Origin: Chloroflexota bacterium
Lineage (GTDB): Bacteria > Chloroflexota > Anaerolineae > Caldilineales > Caldilineaceae
Direction of reading: 5' to 3'
DNA length: 64,000 nucleotides
Assembly: GCA_016861025.1 (NCBI GenBank)
Contig: BOKO01000005.1
Coordinates: forward strand, 248,001 to 312,000
Position 1 is the stretch's first letter, and each line of letters starts with the position of its first letter. This document shows, piece after piece, positions 57,401 through 64,000 of this stretch. Both the position numbers and the translations under genes were made by a program. Below the pieces are notes generated by a model that made no database searches, was not told where the DNA came from, and worked only from the letters and a program-made list of their open reading frames with translations.

Positions 57401-58140
57401 ATTGTCTTGCGCTCTACCCGCAGCTCCTCCAGCACTGCAAAGCCATTGACGATCGCTGGACGGCGACGGCGGCCCAGTTGGAAGCAGCCACGTTCTATGT
57501 TCAGCTCGGCGCCTGGGAAGGAGCGAGGGAAATTATCGAGCATGCAGCGGCTACGGCCGATGAGCTGAGCGCCCTGCTGCTCAAGTTGCGCCTGCTGCTG
57601 CTCCGGCTTCGCCTGGCGCTTGCTACGAGGGAAATGATAGAAGACGCCGAGGTCGATCGGGCGCTGGACATGGCTCAGAAGCTCGGCGTCGCCGCTCTGC
57701 TGGCTGAAGCGTGGCTGCTCAGTGGGCTTGTCCAGCAACGGCAGGGCCGGCGATTGAAAGCGGCCGCAGCGCTGGCCCAGGCTCGCGACATAGCACAAGG
57801 TGAGGCAAGCCGGCGCTTGCTTCCCGAAATTGTAGGCGCCCAGGCCGAGCTTGCCTTGAAGACGGGTGACAGTGAGCGAGCGCTGGCCTGCATCGCCGAG
57901 TTGGTGGACGACCCACCCCTGTTGATCGAACAGGCTATCGATCCCAGTTCGCTGTACATGACCTGCTGTGCCGTGTTGGATGCCATCGGCGAGCCGTGGG
58001 CAGAACAGATGCTGGTGCGCGGGCGTCGTTTGCTGGCTGAGCAGGCCGGTCAGATTCCGGACGAGGCGTTGCGGCAGGCGTTCTGCTGGAACATTCCGAA
58101 TCACCGGAGGCTCCAGGCATGGATTAGCGGGATGGAATGA
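54421..58140 (+). CDS. Large BTAD/SARP-type transcriptional activator with ATPase and TPR domains
   Basis: This encodes 1239 residues. An N-terminal winged helix (LNLALLGPFQLTLEEPIPTR, then RAVLAELLWPGQPEQAATAN) is followed by a bacterial transcriptional activation domain (BTAD, about 95-245; DRGDIAKALALYKRCLQFDP, MLAYAAIGQRQDVWLHYETY). The STAND-type ATPase follows: VGRKQELTLMQDCA, Walker A GEGGSGKTT (311-319), and Walker B-like LLLALDNLHAADAG. The remaining about 500 residues are TPR-like helical repeats. Such AfsR/MalT-like proteins activate transcription after ligand sensing. Targets are unknown. ATG 54421 starts the conserved region; the open frame upstream is not family-like. Confidence 0.88.
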   Translation: MPHLNLALLGPFQLTLEEPIPTRIESDKVRSLLAFLAVEYTRSHPRAVLAELLWPGQPEQAATANFRRVLANLRAVIGDRDLRVPHLHITRTTVQFDIASDAFVDVVRLLDLLKTPASASTWADNMEQVIALYRGPFLEGFTLPGCPEFEQWVRNVRSELERLVGRAHHDLADDYFDRGDIAKALALYKRCLQFDPFHEAVHQKIMLAYAAIGQRQDVWLHYETYKRQLQDELDAKPGVETTALYETLQAGQTVQIESPGRFETHILPPSPADSYSLVSKHFVGRKQELTLMQDCARKAVSNHGGILLIVGEGGSGKTTLLHEFARQLARAPQPWLVAVGASTALWGIGDPYQPVVDALGMLVAGKTSGRRSFPSFEILRLLREEAPDWASLALAGAARQSDPLLAARTATILAPTTASAEGGWQNNQARAPQTAFFDQLTRFLARLARHAPLLLALDNLHAADAGTLALIHHLVQRLNRSHVLIACAYRPGALALEQDVHGKFAGQVLHELRRHPSAVLVDLDQADGRRFIDSLLDRNPNRYDETFRVAFYRHTEGHALFTVEMVHTLTACGALSQDRDRRWVASDEIDWSALPPNIEALIDERMDRLSSSDRRLLEVACVQGDEFSAQVVAAVAHVDEQLAVERLNGALATTHRIVVPSNKPTNLVASNLCYRFRHHLFQTYLYDALDEGRRAWLHRAVGSALAEQYNHDRTASSVTPQVLAWHFTQAGEHVRAVEHLRAASQDAMAIHSYMTAVDLLTQALALTPPEDHGARFDLLLLREQSHALLRNQRARVQDVGELEYLAGLTQQPSQQLIAALRRAILAEETTRYWEAITAANAALKLAVAAGNLAAQVEAHLVAGRAHWWRSEISLAQGRYAQALRSAQTMETPALVMPCRLHVGIAAWSLGDLVAADVAFSELLKSATHPEQSLVRGGAFMGLGMVAYTRGEYGRAEGLLDTALSLAHQLHHPWLEGQVLLNQMAFHRESLHCADCLALYPQLLQHCKAIDDRWTATAAQLEAATFYVQLGAWEGAREIIEHAAATADELSALLLKLRLLLLRLRLALATREMIEDAEVDRALDMAQKLGVAALLAEAWLLSGLVQQRQGRRLKAAAALAQARDIAQGEASRRLLPEIVGAQAELALKTGDSERALACIAELVDDPPLLIEQAIDPSSLYMTCCAVLDAIGEPWAEQMLVRGRRLLAEQAGQIPDEALRQAFCWNIPNHRRLQAWISGME

Positions 58141-58229
58141 AGTTGTCTGTTTGTTCATCAATCTGTGAAGATGCAATGGTATCCTATACATGAATTTGGG
58201 ATATGTATTTCGCAGGAGTGATTGATCCG

Positions 58230-59720
58230 ATGGCAAAACCAACCAAAAAACAACAGCGTCACGCACTCAAGAAGCAAAAGGCGCGCGCCGAAAAACGCCG
58301 GGCGCTGCGCAGCGCTTCTGCACGCCAGACGGATTTTCCGCCGTTCGACTTTGCGCCAACGCCGGTGGGTGCGCCGCAAGACGACGAAGAAGCGTTGCGT
58401 GCAAGTATCCTGGAGTACGTCTATGAGCGCGCCAGGGGCCCGGAGCTTGATAGAGCGATTGTGCTCTTCTTTGGCGAGAAGGCAGCGCGCACGCGCATGT
58501 TGCCCGACAGTGAGCCGCAGATGGCGGCGTTCCAGGAATGGTATTTCTTTGATTTCGCGCCGGCGGACGGTGAGCGGTTGATCGACCGGTTTGCCAGGCG
58601 GGTTGGGCCGACGCTGCCACCGGCGCAGCAGGCTATGCTGCACAGTTGGATCGAAACCAACCGGCTGCGCCTCTTCGAGGTTCAGGAAGTTACGCCGGGC
58701 GTTGGAGAAATGGTCAAAGATGTGCTGAACGGTGAGGTGTTTCAGGCCTATGACATCACCATGTCGCTCAAGGCGCGCAAATGGCAGCTTGTGTTGGCGC
58801 GCATCTTGCGGACGGACGAACGCTGGGGCTTCACGGGCAGCGTTATGTTCTTCGCTCCCGATGAGAAACAAAGGTGGGAGCGCTTTTTGACTGAACGCTG
58901 GCAGCACTACCGGGCTGAACATCCCGAAGGTGCGTACAGCGAGTTTTATCGTGATCACAGCCTGGAATTGTTCCGTTTCGGGCAGCAGGTGCAGGAGGAT
59001 GAGGCAAATCCAATCTACCGCAGCGCTGAAGGACACGAACTTGTAGAGGCGTCAGCCACCTATAATGTTCTTGATTATGCAAAAACGATTGAGCGCCTCG
59101 ACCAATCTGAAGAGTTTGTCTATGCCGGCGCCAGCGAGGAGATTCGCAACGCTGAACATTACAACTGGCTGCTGCGCGGACGCTCACGCGCCCCTGGGGA
59201 AAACGCTGAGAAGGATGGAGACCGAGCACTCCGTCTGCGCACGGAATGGTCACAGGGGCCGGGCAGCCCTTCGTTTTTGTGTCTGGGCGATCTCTACGTC
59301 GGTCCCAGAATGCTGCGGCTCGACTGTTTGAGCCGGGAGCGGCTTGTGCTTGGGCGCCAGTTGCTGGAAGAGCTGCTGGACGGTCTGATCGCGCACCAGA
59401 AGGACACGTTTGCGGCGTTTAAGGTTGATGCCGTTGCGTCACGCCGCATTCTGCCCCCACGCGAACGCCTCACGCACGATCCGGCGGCCAGGCAGGTCGA
59501 ACTTGAACTGCTGGAACGGGAGGCGCAGAAGTGGCTGAACACGCCGGTTCCTGAACTGGGCAACCGCTCGCCACTCGAAGCGGTGCAACATCCCGACGGT
59601 CGGGCAAAGGTGGAAGAGATGTTGAAAACTGTGGAATACCATCAGGATGACAGATCGGCGCTAAAGGATTCGCCGCTCGATGTTCGTAATCTGCAGCGGG
59701 CGCTGGGGTTGATAGAGTGA
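58230..59720 (+). CDS. Hypothetical protein with basic N-terminal tail and DUF2384-like C-terminus
   Basis: This encodes 496 residues. It begins with a strongly basic tail (KKQQRHALKKQKARAEKRRA) like nucleic-acid-binding extensions. The central 350 residues show no motif I can name. The C-terminus, WLNTPVPELGNRSPLEAVQH followed by PDGRAKVEEMLKTVE, strongly resembles the MbcA/ParS/Xre toxin-binding (DUF2384) end. The ATG at 58230 has ggag about 11 bases upstream; an in-frame ATG at 58203 is possible. It stands alone between the regulator and a convergent GH2 gene. Confidence 0.65.
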   Translation: MAKPTKKQQRHALKKQKARAEKRRALRSASARQTDFPPFDFAPTPVGAPQDDEEALRASILEYVYERARGPELDRAIVLFFGEKAARTRMLPDSEPQMAAFQEWYFFDFAPADGERLIDRFARRVGPTLPPAQQAMLHSWIETNRLRLFEVQEVTPGVGEMVKDVLNGEVFQAYDITMSLKARKWQLVLARILRTDERWGFTGSVMFFAPDEKQRWERFLTERWQHYRAEHPEGAYSEFYRDHSLELFRFGQQVQEDEANPIYRSAEGHELVEASATYNVLDYAKTIERLDQSEEFVYAGASEEIRNAEHYNWLLRGRSRAPGENAEKDGDRALRLRTEWSQGPGSPSFLCLGDLYVGPRMLRLDCLSRERLVLGRQLLEELLDGLIAHQKDTFAAFKVDAVASRRILPPRERLTHDPAARQVELELLEREAQKWLNTPVPELGNRSPLEAVQHPDGRAKVEEMLKTVEYHQDDRSALKDSPLDVRNLQRALGLIE

Positions 59721-59754
59721 CCCAAGCCAATCACATCATCCCCAGGCGCCCCGG

Positions 59755-59799
59755 CGTTCGATTCAGTCGCCTTTATACAGTTGTGAGGTGAATCGAACG
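59755..59799. terminator. Inverted repeat between convergent genes
   Basis: CGTTCGATTCA (59755-59765) and TGAATCGAACG (59789-59799) are perfect 11-bp arms with a 23-base loop. They lie between the stop at 59720 and the GH2 stop at 59904. No T run; bidirectional termination is an inference. Confidence 0.45.
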
Positions 59800-59903
59800 T
59801 GAACAGAGCCCGTTGTGCATTGATGCCAATGCTTTACAGTGAGTTCACTTTGCGATTCATGGCTTTGTGGAGCGAATTCTCTTGGTTTCAAAGTAGATTC
59901 ACT

Positions 59904-62558
59904 TTAATCCAACAATTGCAACACCCCTTGCCAGATCGCCTGCGCCACCGCATCTTCCGCCAGCGTCTGCGCGTTGAGCTTGAAGGTCGTGATCGCCACC
60001 TTGCCCTTGCCGTAGGGCATCTCCGCCAGCAGTGAGACCGGCTTGTGAATCCAGCCCAACGCCAGCCCGGCCCAACTGTGCGTGCGATAGGCCCACATCG
60101 GCAGTCCCACCAGGACATAGTCCGGCATCACCGGCGCGTATTCCATCTCCAGCAGCGGGCTGCCTGGCAGCGTGGCGAACGGCCCCTGCTTCTTGATCCA
60201 TGAGAACGCCGTCGCCCAGTCGCCTTGCCACGGCGTGCCCTCACGCGCGATCACGGCGCCGGCGGGCAGGCGGATGCTCTCCTGATCGCCTGGTGTTGGC
60301 TCACCCGCCAGCAGGAGCAGATGCGCGCCTTGCTGCACGGCAGTTTCGAGCATCTTTGTGTAGCGCCGAGCCACCACCGGTGTGGATGCATCGTCGGGCA
60401 GCGTCTCGCTGACGGTGTAGCCAAGCGTGCGCAACGTCGCCGCCAGCGCCGGATCATCGATGACTGCCAGCGCACCCTCGAACTGAGACGCGGGGACGCA
60501 AGCCAGCTCAACCTGGTTGTTGGCGATTGCGGCGCCGTCGTCCGCCAGCCAGCGCGCCTCCAGCGTCACCATGCCGGGCGCGACAAGCGGTGCGGTGATC
60601 ACGCCGCCGGGGGCGTTCAACTGGCCGTGGGCATCGCCGGCGCGCCAGGCGATCACGCCGTCGTTGCGCTCGCCATCGACGCCAAACGCGCGCACTTCCA
60701 CTGCCAGTGATTCGCCTGGCTTGCCGCTCCAGCGTTGCGGACGCAGCGCCACGACGTTGTCCTGGTTGAGCGGCGTGAAGATCGTGTCCAGACTGTGCTT
60801 GACCTTGCGCTGCATCGTGAGCAGACCGTTGCACTCCCAATGCACGTCGGTGAACTCGGTGATGATGTAACCGGCAATGGCGGGCAGCAGGCGCATCGTG
60901 GTGATCTCGTAGTGCAGGCTGCGCGCCATATGCGCCTGGGAATCGCGCGTGAAGGCGGCCAACGTTCCGAAAACCGCATCCAGCCCATGATCGATGAAGC
61001 GCTGCGGCATGGCGTGCGGATAGACGATGCCATCGCCCCATTCGTGACCCGTCTCGAACCACCAGGGATCGGCGCCTTTTTCCTGAATCTCCGCCGGGTC
61101 GGGCAGCCCCCAGTTGCCAAACTCGGAGACGAGCAGCGGCAGATCGGGGCGACGTTCGTGCAGATAATCGTGCGCCCAGATCCAATCGCTCTGGCGGCTG
61201 GCGAACGCACGCGACCAGGCGTCCCAACTGTCGGCGTGATCCGGGATGGCGCGGTAGGGATGGTAGTCCTCGATGTCGCCTGCCACGTGGAAGTTGCCCT
61301 GGCACGCTGAGTTGTCGACAATCAGCCGCGTTGGGTCGATCTGCTTGGCTTCGTGATAGAACTCCGCCAGCCAGCGCCGGTGTTCAGGATTGCGCGCCAG
61401 GTCGGTGCCCCAGTTTTCGTTGACCAGCGTCCAGATGATGATCGACGGGTGGTTCCAGTCGCGTTCGACCATGCTGCGGAAGGTTTCCTTGATACGGCGG
61501 TCGGCGGCGTCGGTCAGCAGCACCCAGTTGGGGATTTCCGTCCAGACCAGCAGGCCGAGGCGGTCGGCCACGTCGTAGTAGCGCGGGTCTTCGATCTTGA
61601 TGTGGATGCGCAGACAGTTGAGACCGAGCGCCTTCGCCTTGCGCGCCTGATCTTCCAGATATTCCAGGCTGGGCGGCGTGTAGATGGTCTCCGGGTAGTA
61701 CGCCTGGTCGAGCACGCCGCGCAGATAGATCGGCTCACCGTTGAGATAGATGCGCCCGTCGCGCGCCTCGACGGTGCGGAAGCCGCAGGTGGTGCGTGTT
61801 GCGTGTTGCGTGTTGGCGTGTTGCGTGAGCGTTGTGACGACAGTGTAGAGCGCCGGGTTGTCCGGGCTCCACCACTGCGCCGGGCTGCTCAGTTCGGCGC
61901 GACCGCGACCGTCGTCGGTAAGCGATGTTTCCGCCACGACCTGGCCGGCTGGATCGAGCACGGTCGCCGTGAGCGTGGCGCCTTCCGGCAGCGGTGCGTT
62001 GAGCGTGGCGGCGATCTCGATGGCGTTCTCGCCGGGCTGGGGTGTGAGCTTCACCGCCTGGATGTGGACGGCGGGCAGCACGCTCAGCGTCACGCTCTGC
62101 CAGATGCCGCCGATCGGCCCGTACCAGCTCTGCTTGCCGTGCGGAACCTCGCTGAAGGGTGCGTCGGGAAAGCGGCTGCGGTCGTCGTTGGGGTCGGTCA
62201 CGCGCACGACAAGCACATTTTCGCCCGGCTGAAGCAGGGAAGTCACGTCGAAGTCGAAGGGTAGATAGCCGCCCTCATGCTCGCCGACGCGCCGCCCGTT
62301 GAGCCAGACGATGGCGTGATAATCGACCGCGCCAAAGTGCAGAATCGCGGCCTTGCCGCTCAGGTCGCCGTCGAAGTCGAAGCGGCGGCGATACCAGGCC
62401 GTCCCGCTGTAGCCGCGCAGATCGTCGAATTGCGCCTGCCAGGGCATGGGCACGTGCGCCGTGCGCCACGCCTTGATCGAGAGAATATCGTCACCATCGC
62501 TGGGGTCGATCTGAAAATCCCACGCGCCGTCGAGGGAAAGCTGTTGTTCGGTTGTCAT
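59904..62558 (-). CDS. Glycoside hydrolase family 2 enzyme (beta-galactosidase/beta-glucuronidase type)
   Basis: This encodes 884 residues. The jelly-roll sugar-binding domain (SLDGAWDFQIDPSDGDD; WYRRRFDFDGDLSGKAAILH) is followed by an Ig-like domain and the TIM barrel. The catalytic acid/base is Glu 381 (IIWTLVNENWG) and the nucleophile is Glu 479 (LLVSEFGNWG). The NxWRTAHVPMPW-like start and GH2 tandem motifs (NGRRVGEHEGGYLPF) support family 2. No signal peptide, so probably cytoplasmic. ATG 62558 has AGGTGG upstream; the longer frame starts in a repeat. Substrate among beta-galactosides, glucuronides or mannosides cannot be fixed. Confidence 0.92.
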   Translation of the reverse strand: MTTEQQLSLDGAWDFQIDPSDGDDILSIKAWRTAHVPMPWQAQFDDLRGYSGTAWYRRRFDFDGDLSGKAAILHFGAVDYHAIVWLNGRRVGEHEGGYLPFDFDVTSLLQPGENVLVVRVTDPNDDRSRFPDAPFSEVPHGKQSWYGPIGGIWQSVTLSVLPAVHIQAVKLTPQPGENAIEIAATLNAPLPEGATLTATVLDPAGQVVAETSLTDDGRGRAELSSPAQWWSPDNPALYTVVTTLTQHANTQHATRTTCGFRTVEARDGRIYLNGEPIYLRGVLDQAYYPETIYTPPSLEYLEDQARKAKALGLNCLRIHIKIEDPRYYDVADRLGLLVWTEIPNWVLLTDAADRRIKETFRSMVERDWNHPSIIIWTLVNENWGTDLARNPEHRRWLAEFYHEAKQIDPTRLIVDNSACQGNFHVAGDIEDYHPYRAIPDHADSWDAWSRAFASRQSDWIWAHDYLHERRPDLPLLVSEFGNWGLPDPAEIQEKGADPWWFETGHEWGDGIVYPHAMPQRFIDHGLDAVFGTLAAFTRDSQAHMARSLHYEITTMRLLPAIAGYIITEFTDVHWECNGLLTMQRKVKHSLDTIFTPLNQDNVVALRPQRWSGKPGESLAVEVRAFGVDGERNDGVIAWRAGDAHGQLNAPGGVITAPLVAPGMVTLEARWLADDGAAIANNQVELACVPASQFEGALAVIDDPALAATLRTLGYTVSETLPDDASTPVVARRYTKMLETAVQQGAHLLLLAGEPTPGDQESIRLPAGAVIAREGTPWQGDWATAFSWIKKQGPFATLPGSPLLEMEYAPVMPDYVLVGLPMWAYRTHSWAGLALGWIHKPVSLLAEMPYGKGKVAITTFKLNAQTLAEDAVAQAIWQGVLQLLD
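61794..61827. repeat. 7-bp tandem repeat inside the GH2 frame
   Basis: gcgtgtt is repeated three times without interruption (61794-61814) and twice more imperfectly. It encodes the unusual HANTQHATRT stretch between sandwich strands. It resembles simple spacer sequences in this kind of genome. Confidence 0.8.
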
Positions 62559-62599
62559 TTGTTTCCACCTGCCTTGTGTCAGTGCAAAAGTAAGAAATA

Positions 62600-62678
62600 G
62601 AACGCGGATGACGCGGATCGGGCGGATCAACGCGGATTCAATCCGCGCGAATCAGCCCGATCCGCGTCATCCGCGTTC
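62600..62678. repeat. 24-bp perfect inverted repeat between GH51 and GH2 genes
   Basis: The arms 62600-62623 and 62655-62678 are perfect complements (gaacgcggatgacgcgg... and its reverse). A nested stem, CGCGGATT (62631-62638) with AATCCGCG (62640-62647), fills the loop. It is built from gcggat units, lies just after the GH51 stop (62700) and before the GH2 start (62558), and can form a very stable hairpin. It may be a transcription attenuator or a mobile spacer repeat. Confidence 0.85.
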
Positions 62679-62699
62679 CATTCAGTCTCTACATCCCAA

Positions 62700-64000
<1,301 letters not shown>

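Noticed and set aside
59799..59900. Small open frame between the DUF2384-like gene and GH2
   Set aside because: Its reading runs through the GH2 3' end on the opposite strand and it has no ribosome binding site or motif.

Overview
The window is a gene-dense bacterial chromosome segment with moderately high GC. It holds about 44 protein genes, several relics and no RNA genes that I could recognise. The content fits a heterotrophic member of the Chloroflexota, perhaps of the Caldilinea/Anaerolineae type: sugar ABC operons without their own ATPase, a non-pyrrolysine MttB homologue, a 2-oxoacid:ferredoxin oxidoreductase, a very large BTAD-type regulator, an eCIS-type AAA ATPase relic, and simple-sequence spacers such as 'ggagattagagatt'. 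The lineage is an inference from gene content; no 16S gene is present.

Layout. 1-3.1 kb: the 3' end of recG with its terminator, a membrane-anchored Ala-Thr-Asp repeat protein and an MttB-family methyltransferase. 3.2-12.5 kb (minus strand): one nine-gene carbohydrate locus reading GntR, Gfo/Idh/MocA, bicupin, ROK kinase, solute-binding lipoprotein, two permeases, and two more Gfo/Idh/MocA dehydrogenases. 12.5-19.2 kb (plus): a divergent locus of LacI, solute-binding lipoprotein, two permeases and a GH42 beta-galactosidase. The two loci share a compact intergenic region. Each direction has a good sigma-70-like promoter with a perfect palindrome just downstream of its -10. 19.3-22.5 kb: a NitT/TauT-type transporter (double-length permease plus ATPase) ending in a clear intrinsic terminator. 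22.5-29.5 kb: two unknown proteins, the fluoride channel CrcB with a DUF190-CBS protein, a translationally coupled pair of MutS-like ATPases, and a half-size EamA transporter. 29.6-34.6 kb: OsmC and a thioredoxin reductase, a hemolysin III/PAQR protein, and a divergent pair of a zinc-ribbon membrane protein and a SUMF1-fold membrane protein. 34.7-43.3 kb: a CysQ-like phosphatase, purB overlapping an RlmM-like methyltransferase, a beta-propeller lipoprotein, a fatty acid desaturase and an ABC-2 exporter. 43.4-50.2 kb: an FCD-type GntR regulator, korA, korB and a FAD/Fe-S dehydrogenase fusion. 50.2-54.3 kb is a decay zone with a HigA relic, secreted proteins, an IS630 relic and an AAA ATPase interrupted by one in-frame TGA. 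54.4-59.7 kb: a giant BTAD/ATPase/TPR regulator and an unknown protein with a DUF2384-like tail. 59.9-64 kb (minus): GH51 arabinofuranosidase (cut by the window edge) and GH2 glycosidase, separated by a 24-bp perfect inverted repeat.

The two sugar loci plus GH42, GH2 and GH51 point to growth on plant-type oligosaccharides or polyol derivatives. Imported sugars would be processed by the kinase and the three NAD(P)-dependent dehydrogenases, and 2-oxoacid oxidation would run through KorAB. Several hairpins between cistrons probably tune expression within operons. Simple-sequence spacer repeats occur between genes and also inside at least two reading frames.
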